Assembly (NCBI GenBank): GCA_003156715.1
Contig: PMHO01000019.1
Location: 1,106 to 57,608, forward strand
From: Candidatus Tityobacter terrigena
GTDB taxonomy: Bacteria; Vulcanimicrobiota; Vulcanimicrobiia; Vulcanimicrobiales; Vulcanimicrobiaceae
DNA: 56,503 nt
Reading direction: 5' to 3'
The notes below the pieces were generated by a model. The model had not been told where the DNA came from. It searched no databases and saw only the letters and a program-made list of their open reading frames with translations. The first letter of the stretch is position 1, and the number at the start of each line of letters is the position of its first letter. The position numbers were made by a program, and so were the translations under genes. Shown piece after piece: positions 24,742-33,268 of this stretch.

Positions 24742-25308
24742 TCACTTCAACCGAATGGGACCGGCGATCTTGTGCAATACGATATCGCCGGTTCTCACGT
24801 TGATGGACAAGCTCGCGACGTAAAGCGGAGCGTCCGCGCCGGTATCGATGCGCACCGGCTGCGCCATCGTCAATATCTGCGTGGCGTCGCTCCATACCGC
24901 CGAGGTCGTTTCGAACGAGCGCTTGGGTTCCGTTCCAACGGTCTCGACGCGCAATCGCCCGGCGGCTGCGAAGTCGTGCGAGAGGGTGTCGACCGTGAAA
25001 TGTGCGGCGCTCACGCGCAGGTACGGTTTTCCTTTCTTATAGATGAGGCCGTCGCGCACGCCGTCGACGTTGAGCACGGTCTGGTCCTGGTTGGTCACGA
25101 TGCGGTCGTAATTGGCCGACCACGACGGGAACGAGATGCGCCGTCCGTTTGCGCTGCCTTGACGAAAGACGACGGCCGGATTGGCGGGCGGCGCGGGCAA
25201 TTCGTTCCTGCCTGCCAGATAGATTCCGGCCGCGAGGAAAGCCGTAAGGGCGAAGGCGGCAATCCATAGCGCCGTCCTCAAACGGAGCGACGTCGGCCTG
25301 CCCCCCAC
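24742..25308 (-). CDS. lptC: LptC-like LPS export component
   Basis: LptC links the LptB2FG transporter to the periplasmic bridge that carries LPS. The 188-residue product has one N-terminal transmembrane helix (IAAFALTAFLAAGIYLA) and a periplasmic beta-jellyroll with regular strands (YDRIVTNQDQTVLNVDGV, LIYKKGKPYLRVSAAHFTVD, SFETTSAVWSDATQILTM). This is the OstA/LptC fold. GTG 25308 overlaps the last 31 bp of lnt on the same strand, so they are co-translated. Proteins of this family are diverse, so the assignment is by fold and context. Confidence 0.7.
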   Translation of the reverse strand: MGGRPTSLRLRTALWIAAFALTAFLAAGIYLAGRNELPAPPANPAVVFRQGSANGRRISFPSWSANYDRIVTNQDQTVLNVDGVRDGLIYKKGKPYLRVSAAHFTVDTLSHDFAAAGRLRVETVGTEPKRSFETTSAVWSDATQILTMAQPVRIDTGADAPLYVASLSINVRTGDIVLHKIAGPIRLK

Positions 25309-26774
25309 GCGACGGCAACCAGGTACAGCGCCCCCAGACCAAGCGCGACCGGCTCGGGCCCGAGCGCGTCGTAGACGGTCGGTTGCGGAGCACCGATCTC
25401 GCCTTCGATGATGGTTTCTTCATCGAGTTGACTGCGCAGCGTATACCGGCCCGAGGGCGCGATGATGCCGCTGATTCCGGTTGCGGCGGCCCGTACGACC
25501 CAGCGCCCGGTCTCGATGGCGCGAAGTTGCGCGATCTGAGCGTGCTGGTACGGCCCAGCCGTCGTACCGAACCACGCGTCGTCCGTTGCGACGATCAATG
25601 CGTCTGCCCCGTCGCGGACGTCGTCGACCACGAGACCGCTGAAGGCGGACTCCCAGCAAATGATCGGCGCGAAGCGCATGCCGTTCGCCTCCGCGATCCC
25701 GCTCGCGTCGCCGGTCCCGAAGTTCGAGGCCTGTTTGGCCCACGGAATCCAACCGACGAAACGCGCGAATGGGACGTGCTCGGCGAACGGTACGAGCCGG
25801 CGTTTGCGGTAGATCGAATCGAGCGAGCCGTCGGGCCGGAAAAAGTACAGGACGTTGTAGTCTTTTCCATCGATGATGGCAAGCGTTCCCACGACCAGTT
25901 CCGCGCGCGTCGATTTCGCGAGCTTCGAAAATTGGGCCGTGAGCCACGGCGAGCGGTTGAGGGCGGCGGTGATGACCGTCTCGGGCCAAACGATCAAGCG
26001 CGGCCGGCTCGCGGCGGCTCGCACCGTGAGCGTTTGATAGCGATCCAAGGCACGCGCGAAGGCCTCCGGCGACCACTTCGTGGCTTGCTTGATGTTGCCC
26101 TGAATGGCCGCAACGCGAAACTTGGCGGTTTCAGCGGCGCGCGCCGGCCAAAGGGCCCAGCCGAGGGCGGTCAACGCCAAGACTGCCCCGTACGCTATTG
26201 CGGCCGTTCCAAGCGATCCGCGCAACGTCCGCAATCGGATCGCGTAGGCAGCGTATGCGGCCAGAACGCACAGCACGAACGTCACGCCGTAGGTACCGAC
26301 ATACGCCGCAAGCGGCGCGAAGGGCGAGCCAACCTGTGTGTATCCGAGACTGCCGAACGGCACGCCGAGCTCGCCCAGGCCCTCCGAGCGGAACCATTCG
26401 CCGAACGCGAACACGGCTGCGCCGGCAAGCGGAGCGACCGGACGAGCGCTGCGCTGTGCGGCAAATGCGACCAGCGCCCCGACCAGGGCGAAGCCGAAAA
26501 ATGCGTCACCGACCGCGGGGCCGAGCGTTAGAAAGAAGCCAAACGGAGCGATCAGCGCGCCCGCCGTTTCACCGAACCACGAGTAGGTAATCGTAAAGAA
26601 TACGGTCCCTGCCGCCAAGCCGATCCAGAAGGCGCGCTTCGGGGTCGCCCCAAACCAAGCCCAAAAGAGGCCGATCGCGCCGACAGGAGCGAGCACCACC
26701 AGGTTCGTTTTCGGAAACGCCAACGCCATCGCCGCTGCGCTTGCCAGCGCAACAGTCCAGGGGACCAATAGCAT
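25278..26774 (-). CDS. lnt: Apolipoprotein N-acyltransferase
   Basis: Lnt adds the third acyl chain to lipoproteins at the inner membrane, a step typical of diderms. The 498-residue protein has about six N-terminal transmembrane helices and a C-terminal nitrilase-like domain carrying the catalytic triad: Glu in RLIVWPETVI, Lys in RKRRLVPFAEHVPF and Cys in APIICWESAFS. A short hydrophobic end follows. ATG 26774 gives a first helix directly; 54 further upstream codons are open but overlap the divergent lipoprotein gene. Start codons of the two divergent genes are 1 bp apart. Confidence 0.94.
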   Translation of the reverse strand: MLLVPWTVALASAAAMALAFPKTNLVVLAPVGAIGLFWAWFGATPKRAFWIGLAAGTVFFTITYSWFGETAGALIAPFGFFLTLGPAVGDAFFGFALVGALVAFAAQRSARPVAPLAGAAVFAFGEWFRSEGLGELGVPFGSLGYTQVGSPFAPLAAYVGTYGVTFVLCVLAAYAAYAIRLRTLRGSLGTAAIAYGAVLALTALGWALWPARAAETAKFRVAAIQGNIKQATKWSPEAFARALDRYQTLTVRAAASRPRLIVWPETVITAALNRSPWLTAQFSKLAKSTRAELVVGTLAIIDGKDYNVLYFFRPDGSLDSIYRKRRLVPFAEHVPFARFVGWIPWAKQASNFGTGDASGIAEANGMRFAPIICWESAFSGLVVDDVRDGADALIVATDDAWFGTTAGPYQHAQIAQLRAIETGRWVVRAAATGISGIIAPSGRYTLRSQLDEETIIEGEIGAPQPTVYDALGPEPVALGLGALYLVAVAWGAGRRRSV

Positions 26775-26775
26775 T

Positions 26776-27516
26776 ATGATCCGTCGCGCCGCATTCGTGA
26801 CTTCCGGGCTGACTGCCCTCGGCTTCGCTGCTTGCGGGCGCCAAGTGACGCCCAATCCGGTCTTAAACAGCAACCTTGCAGGCCGCATGGTGATTACGTT
26901 CGGCACGAACGGTCCAATGGACTTCACCAATTTCAACTACGTTGTCGTTTTCAACACCAGCGGAACGGGCGGCGAGCCGTATCCGAACGCCTACGCGACG
27001 TCCTTCCTCAATTACTCGTATGCTTGGGCCATCGGCGCAAGCTACGGAACCGCGCTGCCGGTACTCATTCAGTACGTGCTGACCCCGGGAAACAACAATC
27101 AGCTCAATCCGATACAAGTGCACTACAATCCGCCCGAGGTGGCGCTGGTCCTCAACTATAACGGGGCGGGCAGCGAGTTTCAGTTCACCTTCGTGCGCAC
27201 GCTGCTTTACGATCCGCTCGGAGTCGGCCCGTCGCCGAGTCCGAGTCCTTCGGCTGCGCCGAACGCAACCCCGACGCCCGCGGTCACCCTGCCGCCCAAC
27301 TTCTCGACGACGTGGTACATCAACTTTTTCACGATCGACAAATATAACAACGTGCAAGACTCCCTGGGCATCGGCGGCGCGACCGACACCTCGTTCAGTT
27401 TTAGCTGCGACATCACGCAAAACTTCATGGATCCGATCTTCCGGCAGACGGGTGCCAACCTCCCCGCCAATGCGGCGGCGCAGATATCCGGCGGCGAAAT
27501 CGACAACTACCTTTAA
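26776..27516 (+). CDS. Lipoprotein of unknown function
   Basis: This 246-residue product starts with a lipoprotein signal, MIRRAAFVTSGLTALGFAAC (lipobox GFAAC). The mature region is Asn/Tyr/Gly-rich with a PSPSPSPSAAPNATPTP linker at about residues 152-172. It has two beta-rich halves: YVVVFNTSGTGG ... and a C-terminal part with STTWYINFFTID. No family was recognised. ATG 26776 lies 1 bp from the divergent lnt start. A strong hairpin follows its stop. Confidence 0.65.
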   Translation: MIRRAAFVTSGLTALGFAACGRQVTPNPVLNSNLAGRMVITFGTNGPMDFTNFNYVVVFNTSGTGGEPYPNAYATSFLNYSYAWAIGASYGTALPVLIQYVLTPGNNNQLNPIQVHYNPPEVALVLNYNGAGSEFQFTFVRTLLYDPLGVGPSPSPSPSAAPNATPTPAVTLPPNFSTTWYINFFTIDKYNNVQDSLGIGGATDTSFSFSCDITQNFMDPIFRQTGANLPANAAAQISGGEIDNYL

Positions 27517-27531
27517 GGACGCGCTGTCGGC

Positions 27532-27599
27532 CCAGGGACTTCGTTGCCGCGGGGCTTATGTGCGCCGAGCACACTGCGCTCCGCGGCGCCTTGCCCTGG
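27532..27599 (+). ncRNA. Extended three-tier RNA hairpin in front of the metallothionein-like gene
   Basis: Three nested inverted repeats stack on one another: CCAGGG 27532-27537 with CCCTGG 27594-27599, GCCGCGG 27546-27552 with CCGCGGC 27581-27587, and TGTGC 27559-27563 with GCACA 27569-27573. Together they form one long hairpin with internal bulges, 15 bp after the lipoprotein stop and about 83 bp before the small cysteine-rich gene. No T tract follows directly. It could be a terminator, a 3'-stabiliser or a leader element; a regulatory role is inference. Confidence 0.45.
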
Positions 27600-27682
27600 A
27601 TCGGCATGCATCCTTAAAGGCTTCGGTCGGCAAGCGATGCAAGGGGCGCTAGCTGTTGGGCGATTGAGGGTACGAGGGCCTT

Positions 27683-27862
27683 ATGAATAGTGAGATGATG
27701 CAGTGTGCGAATGAGCCTTGTTTGTGCGAGGTTAGCGCGGTTGAGCTTGAGAGCGACGATCCGGTGGAGGCGTATTGCAGCGAGGACTGTCGTGAGGATG
27801 CCGATGGCGAGGAGAAAGAAGCCTGCGCCTGCGGGCATGCTCCTTGCGATGCTATGAACTGA
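27683..27862 (+). CDS. Metallothionein-like small cysteine-rich protein
   Basis: This 59-residue reading frame is too short for many gene callers. From ATG 27683 it carries nine invariantly placed metal-ligand candidates: Cys 8, 13, 15, 32, 36, 48, 50, 55 and His 52. The motifs EPCLCEV, AYCSEDC and CACGHAPC match the layout of the bacterial metallothionein family (SmtA/BmtA: PCLC, YCSEAC, CGHxGC), which sequesters Zn, Cd or Cu in the cytoplasm. The protein is highly acidic (many Asp/Glu), unlike most family members. A purine-rich leader (GAGGG) precedes ATG. Codon use is slightly AT-richer than neighbours. Confidence 0.75.
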   Translation: MNSEMMQCANEPCLCEVSAVELESDDPVEAYCSEDCREDADGEEKEACACGHAPCDAMN

Positions 27863-27883
27863 TCGGAAGGTACGCAGCGCTCG

Positions 27884-28369
27884 TCAGGCATCGGCGACGG
27901 TCGGTGAGGGAATGCGGTAGCGCATGAAGACGGTCGCCTGGGGATTGTCGTTGTACCGCTCGCACGCCTCGTAGCCGCGTTGGCGATAGAAGCGAATCGC
28001 CGTTTCGAGGTCGTCCTTGGTGTCGAGATACACGTAGCGGTAGGCATGGCGCGCGGCATAGGCTTCGAGCTCGTCCATGAGAGTGGCGGCGATGCCTGCG
28101 CCGCGATGCGCCGGCCGCACGTAGAGGCGTTTCACTTCGCAGGCGGCCGGTCGCGTGGCGATGGGCCGCAGCGCAACGCATCCGGCGACCTCGCATCCGG
28201 CCGATGCCAGCCAGACGCCAGAGCCGTCCTCAAAATACGCCGCGAACTGGGTTGCGTCGTCGCGAACGAGGACGCCGATCGCGTCGTAGTACTCTTCGAA
28301 AATGTCACGCACGACGCCGGCCTGGCTTGCGCCGGCTCGATGCACTCGCACGCGCGCCTCCGAATTCAT
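27884..28369 (-). CDS. GNAT family acetyltransferase
   Basis: This 161-residue product has the GNAT core: a beta-rich N-terminus and the acetyl-CoA loop region VKRLYVRPAHRGAGIAATLM (RxxGxG/A type), followed by YVYLDTKDDLETAIRFYRQRGYEACERY, the classical C-terminal motif. It probably acetylates a small molecule or protein N-terminus; the substrate is unknown. It is separated by 27 bp from the lptD gene on the same strand and could share its transcript. ATG 28369 fits the domain start. Confidence 0.9.
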   Translation of the reverse strand: MNSEARVRVHRAGASQAGVVRDIFEEYYDAIGVLVRDDATQFAAYFEDGSGVWLASAGCEVAGCVALRPIATRPAACEVKRLYVRPAHRGAGIAATLMDELEAYAARHAYRYVYLDTKDDLETAIRFYRQRGYEACERYNDNPQATVFMRYRIPSPTVADA

Positions 28370-28396
28370 GGATAATCGTTACCGGCCCCGATCCGC

Positions 28397-30961
28397 TTAG
28401 TAGGCGAAGTTTTGCGGCAGGATCGACGCGGGGCTGCTCGTCGGGCCGCCGAAGCCGGTGCCGATACCTTGGTTGGGGAACGCGAGCAGATTGATGTTGA
28501 AGGTGAATTCCTTGAGGTCTTGGTTGTAGGAAAGGTTGAGGCTGTAGCAGTTCCCGATCGTCTTGATGAGGTCGATGTTCTTGTCCTCAAGCCGCCCCTT
28601 GTTCTTCCAGTCGACGTTGGTCGTGAACTCGAGCGTCGTGTCGCGGCCGAACGGGGTGTACGCTTGCACGTTGGTGATGCCGAAGCCATTGCCCGGCCCA
28701 GGGCTCCAGAAGCCGCCGATGACGAGCACCGAGCGGGTTGAAGGGCGCATGCTCAACTGATACTGGACGGGCTGCGCTTCCTCGTTGAAGTTGGTTCCAT
28801 CCGAGAGCGATAGCGAGTAGATGTCGGAGTTGAAGAGGCGCAGCACGTCGGCCGCACCGTGCGAGCCGCTGGAAAGGTGGTCGAGAATCTGGAAGGGGAC
28901 GTCGGACGGGCCGATCGGGTTTTGCTCGTTATAGGTGATCGCGTTTACGATGTGATTGCCGATCGGCGTCGATAGCGACGCGTTCTGCATGATGAACGCT
29001 TTCTCGTCGCCCGTCGCGTACCAGTCTTGCTTTAGGTCGAAGCTCGCGTTGAAGTCGCTGGTGTTCAAGACCTTCAGGAAAATGGGCTGATCGAAGTCGA
29101 ACTCGGCGCGCCCCGTCGTGAAGTGGTTCTCGGGTTCGGTGTACTGGCCGATCGTGAACTGCGTCTGGAAGGGGAAGCGGTAGTCGCCGAAATTGATGTG
29201 CGGCAGAATCTGCAGTTCGGGTACGGTGTTGTATCCGAAAGGCTCGGCCGAGTAGTCGGTCTGATCGTAGGTCACGTTGAGGTCGGCAAGCTTGGTAAAC
29301 CAGTGCGTTACAGTGTTGATGTGAAACGTGTCCGTCCCGCCCTCGTCGCTATTGTACTTCGAGTAGCTCAGATTGATCTGCTGCTGCAGGTACTGCGAGA
29401 ACTGCAGCGTGTCGAGATAGCCGAACGTCAAATTGTCGGAGAGCGAACCCTGTTCGAAGCGCGAGAAGGTCAGGTTTTCGGTGCTGAAGTTCCCTTGATG
29501 GATGATCGAAGCGTTGAGGTTGAGGCTGGCCGGGATCGTGATACCGGCGCCGTAGTCGCCCGTGTAGTTCAGGTTGACCTGGCTTCGCAGGCGGCTGGAG
29601 AAGTTTTCCGTTTCGGTCATGGTCAGGTTGGTTTCTCGAGCGTCCTGAATGCGGTCGTCGATGGTGTAGGAGTCGACCGTTAGGGTGCGGCGGTTGTTCT
29701 TCGAGCCGATGTACGCCGTATAGCCCAGGCCTAAGCCTTCCTTGGTGTAATACTCGACGCGGTAGTAGCCGTAATACGTGTTCGACGGCGCGAACCCGAT
29801 GCGCAGCTTGATATAGAAGCCTTGGAGCTGGGAGTAGCCGATGATCGGGAGGAAGCTCGTGTTGCGCTGCGGATTCTGCACGTCGCGTAGCGGTATGACG
29901 AGCAACGGCAGGTAAAAGATCGCGAGCGGCCCGAGGAAGACGACCGCCTTGCGGGCGACGATCTTGTCGCCGGGATACAGGTCGAGGGTCCGCGACTCGA
30001 CGTGATACCCGCCATGCGGGTTCTCGCAGGTCGTGAACGACGCGCGGTCGCCGTGGGAGACGCCGCTCGATGCCGTGACCAGCTGCTGCGCCGTGTAGTG
30101 AAGCTTGCCGACTTGGACGCCCTCGGTCGTCTCGCCGCGGCCCCGCACGAGCGTCGCCTTGTGCGTGTCGGTGTCGAACTGGATCGAGTCCGCGTACAGG
30201 ATCGAATCCTGATAGCGGTTGATCAGGTAGGTGTGGCCGGTAATCGTCATCGTGTGCTGGCCGTCGTAGTGCGCGTGATCGCCGACGATCTGGCCGTCGA
30301 TGTAGTAAATGTGGACGTTGCCGTCAAGGTCGGAGGGTTTGCCGTTTTCGGTCGAGCCGCTGATGCGGTCCGATATCGTGGCGATTTGGTCGGGCCCGAG
30401 CGTCGGTAGGGCCGTCGGGCCGGCCGCGCTCGGCGAGGGCAACGGGGTGGCGCTCGAGCGAACCGGCGGGATGAACGGCGTGCTGCTCGGGCGGACCAGG
30501 AACACCGGCGGCGGCGGCCCGGAAGGCGTTGCTGTCGGCAGCGCCGGCGGGCTTGCGGCCGGCGGCTGGAAGGGGGTCGGCGGCACGATCTGGCCGGGCC
30601 CGGGCAAGGCGGGTGGAATTCCGAGCGGGCTCGGGGTTGGGAACGGCGGCGGCAAGGGAGGCGCATTTTGGTCCGGCACCGCGCTCGGCGCAACGCTCGG
30701 ACTCGGCGCGGGCGATGGTTCGCCGCTGGGAGGCGCGGGCGACGGGCTCGACTGAACCTGTGCGACGGTCGCGGGCGACGCGCTGGGTCGTGCCGGCGGC
30801 GAGGTTGGGCTGGGTGCGCCGCAAGCCGACTGTGCGATGCTTAGGAACCGCGAGTCGGTTTGGGATTGCGGCGCCTCGGCGCGGACCGGGTTCCACAACG
30901 TCGGCTGGAGACCCGCGATTGCGAGCGCCGCCAGCACGACGCGCATACCGCGCCGCGTCAT
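28397..30961 (-). CDS. lptD: LptD-like LPS-assembly outer-membrane protein
   Basis: LptD forms the outer-membrane pore that inserts LPS. The 854-residue product starts at ATG 30961 with a signal peptide ending VRA. An unusual Pro/Ser-rich segment follows (about residues 50-195), then an OstA-type domain with regular strands (DLDGNVHIYYIDGQ, VRGRGETTEG). A long beta-barrel region follows, with FTTCENPHGGYH, FLGPLAIFYLPLLVIPLRD and CYSLNLSYNQDL near the C-terminus, where LptD normally keeps disulfide cysteines. Overall length and barrel fit the family. It sits directly after the permease gene, supporting an LPS role. Confidence 0.88.
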   Translation of the reverse strand: MTRRGMRVVLAALAIAGLQPTLWNPVRAEAPQSQTDSRFLSIAQSACGAPSPTSPPARPSASPATVAQVQSSPSPAPPSGEPSPAPSPSVAPSAVPDQNAPPLPPPFPTPSPLGIPPALPGPGQIVPPTPFQPPAASPPALPTATPSGPPPPVFLVRPSSTPFIPPVRSSATPLPSPSAAGPTALPTLGPDQIATISDRISGSTENGKPSDLDGNVHIYYIDGQIVGDHAHYDGQHTMTITGHTYLINRYQDSILYADSIQFDTDTHKATLVRGRGETTEGVQVGKLHYTAQQLVTASSGVSHGDRASFTTCENPHGGYHVESRTLDLYPGDKIVARKAVVFLGPLAIFYLPLLVIPLRDVQNPQRNTSFLPIIGYSQLQGFYIKLRIGFAPSNTYYGYYRVEYYTKEGLGLGYTAYIGSKNNRRTLTVDSYTIDDRIQDARETNLTMTETENFSSRLRSQVNLNYTGDYGAGITIPASLNLNASIIHQGNFSTENLTFSRFEQGSLSDNLTFGYLDTLQFSQYLQQQINLSYSKYNSDEGGTDTFHINTVTHWFTKLADLNVTYDQTDYSAEPFGYNTVPELQILPHINFGDYRFPFQTQFTIGQYTEPENHFTTGRAEFDFDQPIFLKVLNTSDFNASFDLKQDWYATGDEKAFIMQNASLSTPIGNHIVNAITYNEQNPIGPSDVPFQILDHLSSGSHGAADVLRLFNSDIYSLSLSDGTNFNEEAQPVQYQLSMRPSTRSVLVIGGFWSPGPGNGFGITNVQAYTPFGRDTTLEFTTNVDWKNKGRLEDKNIDLIKTIGNCYSLNLSYNQDLKEFTFNINLLAFPNQGIGTGFGGPTSSPASILPQNFAY

Positions 30962-30974
30962 GCCTATCGGTACA

Positions 30975-32144
30975 CTAATGTTCGACGCGCCAAAACAGCG
31001 CGGCGCCGATCGAGCCCATGATGGCATTGGGCAGCCAGGCTGCTAGGTACGGGTTCATCGCGCCGTTCTTGCCAAGCGCTGCGAAGGCCGACATCATCAA
31101 GTAGTAGACGAACAGCAGCAATACTGAAAGGGCGATGCCCAGCGCAACGCCCATGTTGCGCCCCTTTCGCCCGACCTGCGACGCCAGCGGAAGGGCGAGG
31201 AGCACTGCAACGAAGGAGGCGAAAGGAAAGGCGAGCTTCTGCGCCAGCGTGATCTTGAGCTGGTCGAGTGCCTGTCCGCCTTGGCCGGTCGCCTGCATCG
31301 CCGAGATCTGCCCGGAGAGCTGCTTCGAGTTCGTGGTATACGGATCGTTGCTGGCCGTATTGATGAACTGGTCGATCGTCTCCCCAACCGGCAGACCGAC
31401 GTCGACGTCCTTCTGGACCGCGAAACCGTCGACTTCGCCCGTTCGTTTGAAGCGGGTGACGCGGGCTTTGATCAGGTGCAGGGTCTGGCCGTCGACAATG
31501 GCCTTTTCGGCGTTGGTCACCTGGCGAAACGGCGTCGTCGTGGCCGGCTCGAAGATCATCACGTTGTCCATCGTGTGGTGGTCGTTCTCGACGTTGCCCA
31601 CGTAAAAAACCCGTCCGGTCGTGTCGTCCTTGCGGAAGAACTGCGGAATCACCGGCAGATCGGCCGTGTGGTAGACGATCTGGTAGAACGTGCGCGTCGA
31701 TAACTCGACCGCCTTGGGAGCCACCGTTTCGTTGATGTAGTACGAAAGCGCGAACATCGCCAGACCCAGGACCAGCGGCGTGCGGCTGATTCGCAAAAAG
31801 GTGATGCCGGCCGTTCTCAGCGCGTTGATCTCGTTGTCTTGCGCGAGCCGTCCGAAGGCGAGCAGCGATGCGAAAAGACAGGCGAAGGGGAACGCGAGCG
31901 GCGTGCTCTGCGGCACGCGGAAGAACAGAAAGCGCAGGATCAAGAAGGGCGGCGCGTGCGCGTTGATGATGTAGTCGGCCGCCAAAAAAAAGATGTTGAC
32001 GAACCAGAACAGCAGATACGCCCCGAAGGCGAAGGCAAACGGCGCCGCTAGCTCCCGCAAGATGTACGAGTCCATGATCGGAAAACGCGGGCGGAATCCC
32101 GTCGGCAGAACTGGTGCTGCGCGGACGCCAGGGAAGGTCGCCAT
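30975..32144 (-). CDS. LptF/LptG family LPS export permease
   Basis: This 389-residue inner-membrane permease powers LPS extraction with LptB. It shows six hydrophobic segments and the large periplasmic beta domain (IPQFFRKDDTTGRVFYVGN). The cytoplasmic-loop motif GRLAQDNEINALRTAGIT is characteristic, and the C-terminal block QKLAFPFASFVAVLLALPLA is typical of LptF/LptG. Only one copy is in this window, so a partner may lie elsewhere or it may act as a homodimer. ATG 32144 and the SLT gene 27 bp upstream fit one operon. Confidence 0.93.
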   Translation of the reverse strand: MATFPGVRAAPVLPTGFRPRFPIMDSYILRELAAPFAFAFGAYLLFWFVNIFFLAADYIINAHAPPFLILRFLFFRVPQSTPLAFPFACLFASLLAFGRLAQDNEINALRTAGITFLRISRTPLVLGLAMFALSYYINETVAPKAVELSTRTFYQIVYHTADLPVIPQFFRKDDTTGRVFYVGNVENDHHTMDNVMIFEPATTTPFRQVTNAEKAIVDGQTLHLIKARVTRFKRTGEVDGFAVQKDVDVGLPVGETIDQFINTASNDPYTTNSKQLSGQISAMQATGQGGQALDQLKITLAQKLAFPFASFVAVLLALPLASQVGRKGRNMGVALGIALSVLLLFVYYLMMSAFAALGKNGAMNPYLAAWLPNAIMGSIGAALFWRVEH

Positions 32145-32170
32145 GAGGCGTTAGTGGCCCGTAACAGCCA

Positions 32171-32644
32171 CTAGAGGCTGCGGAGCGCGGCGTTCACGCG
32201 AGCCACGTATGCTCGCGTCTCGGAGAAGCGCGGAATTCCACGCGCTGCATCGACCGCGCCCGGACCTGCGTTGTACGCGGCCAGCGCAAGCGAAACGTTG
32301 TGGTGATAGCGTTCGAGCAAATCATGCAAATACGAGCATCCGCCGGCGACATTCTCCTCTGCATCGAAACGGTTCGTAACGCCGTATGTGACGGCCGTCT
32401 CCGGCATCAACTGCATCAGTCCGGCAGCGCCGGCGCTAGAAATTGCGCTCGGATCGCCGTGCGACTCGACGCGGATGACCGCACCGACGAGCGCCGGCGA
32501 AACGCCCGCACGAGCAGACTCCGCGGCGACGATTTGCCGTAGTGCCGCGGCGTCGATCGAATGCGGTCCATTGGGAATAAAGCCGCCGCCGCTGCAGCCA
32601 AAGAGCGAACACAGGAACACGAGGCCGAGGGTGGGTCTCAACAC
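32171..32644 (-). CDS. Lipoprotein lytic transglycosylase (SLT domain)
   Basis: Soluble lytic transglycosylases cleave peptidoglycan glycan strands during remodelling. The catalytic Glu is in VIRVESHGDPSAISSAGAAG, followed by LMQLMPETA, and the tail LALAAYNAGPGAVDAARGIP is characteristic of the family. From GTG 32644 the protein is 157 residues and begins with a lipoprotein signal (LRPTLGLVFLCSLFGC, lipobox LFGC), which suits membrane anchoring. A longer frame upstream is not supported by a signal. It precedes the lptF/G-lptD genes on the same strand and is divergent from mraZ. Confidence 0.85.
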   Translation of the reverse strand: MLRPTLGLVFLCSLFGCSGGGFIPNGPHSIDAAALRQIVAAESARAGVSPALVGAVIRVESHGDPSAISSAGAAGLMQLMPETAVTYGVTNRFDAEENVAGGCSYLHDLLERYHHNVSLALAAYNAGPGAVDAARGIPRFSETRAYVARVNAALRSL

Positions 32645-32752
32645 GCTCCGGCAGGTTTCGCTGGCGGCAGCAGACCGCCTCCGGCGCCTCGCGGAAGGCT
32701 CGAAAGCAAGCCGCAGCTTGACCCGCGCTCGCAAAGCGGTGACGCCGGCACC

Positions 32753-32781
32753 TTGCGTAGGCGCCGTTGGACCCGTATAGT
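32753..32781 (+). promoter_or_regulatory. Sigma70-type promoter of the dcw cluster
   Basis: TTGCGT at 32753-32758 and TATAGT at 32776-32781 are separated by 17 bp, an optimal spacing. It is placed 43 bp before the mraZ start and just upstream of the MraZ box repeats. It is inferred from sequence alone. Confidence 0.65.
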
Positions 32782-32816
32782 GGGGGAAAGTGGTAGAGTC
32801 TGGGTCCATGTGGAGG
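32781..32816 (+). promoter_or_regulatory. MraZ-box direct repeats
   Basis: Four TGG-type hexamers recur every 10 bp: TGGGGG 32781, TGGTAG 32791, TGGGTC 32801 and TGGAGG 32811. MraZ in other bacteria binds direct repeats of TGGGN at 10-bp intervals in the dcw promoter, so these are the likely autoregulatory operators. The last copy also contains the GGAGG ribosome-binding site of mraZ. Confidence 0.7.
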
Positions 32817-32823
32817 TTTTCCC

Positions 32824-33267
32824 CTGGCTCGCGAGTTGCCGCGTTTTACCGGTTATGCGGAGCACGCCTTTGACGACAAAGGACGTTTGGTCGTTCCCGT
32901 GCGCTTTCGCGAGCGTTTGGGACCGCGCTTCATCCTAACGATAGCGCAACCCGATCCGTGCCTGGCACTTTACCCGATCGAGGCCTGGGAACAGTTCTGT
33001 GAGCGCCTCGACGAGGCGCCCGTCAAGGACGAGCGCTTCCGGCGACTGGTCCGCTATCTCTTCGCAAACACCGACCATACCGGCTGCGACGGTCAGGGCC
33101 GTCTGCTGGTCCCCCAGGCGTTGCGCGCCTACGCGGGGATCGATCGCGAAGCCGTTTCGATCGGAACGCACCGGCGGGTCGAGATCTGGGCGAAGGAGCG
33201 TAACCCGCTCGTTCCGCCGGCGGACGACGAGTTCGCCGTCTTCGCCACCGAGCTTGGCCTGTACTGA
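32824..33267 (+). CDS. mraZ: Transcriptional regulator MraZ
   Basis: MraZ is the DNA-binding regulator that opens the dcw cluster. The two SpoVT/AbrB-like halves are visible: FDDKGRLVVPVRFRERLG and GCDGQGRLLVPQALRAYAG. GGAGG at 32812-32816 lies 7 nt before CTG 32824, giving an N-terminus LARELPRFTGY; TTG 32836 (LPRFTGY) is the other candidate but is 19 nt from that site. CTG was chosen for spacing. A 10-bp-periodic repeat array precedes it. The stop is followed by GTG of rsmH with a 1-bp gap. Confidence 0.9.
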   Translation: MARELPRFTGYAEHAFDDKGRLVVPVRFRERLGPRFILTIAQPDPCLALYPIEAWEQFCERLDEAPVKDERFRRLVRYLFANTDHTGCDGQGRLLVPQALRAYAGIDREAVSIGTHRRVEIWAKERNPLVPPADDEFAVFATELGLY

Positions 33268-33268
33268 T

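Noticed and set aside
25383-26531. 382-codon plus-strand frame
   Set aside because: It is antisense to lnt; composition is typical of a shadow.
27517-27682. tRNA-like fold between the lipoprotein and the small cysteine-rich gene
   Set aside because: The hairpin has no cloverleaf arms, anticodon loop or CCA end.
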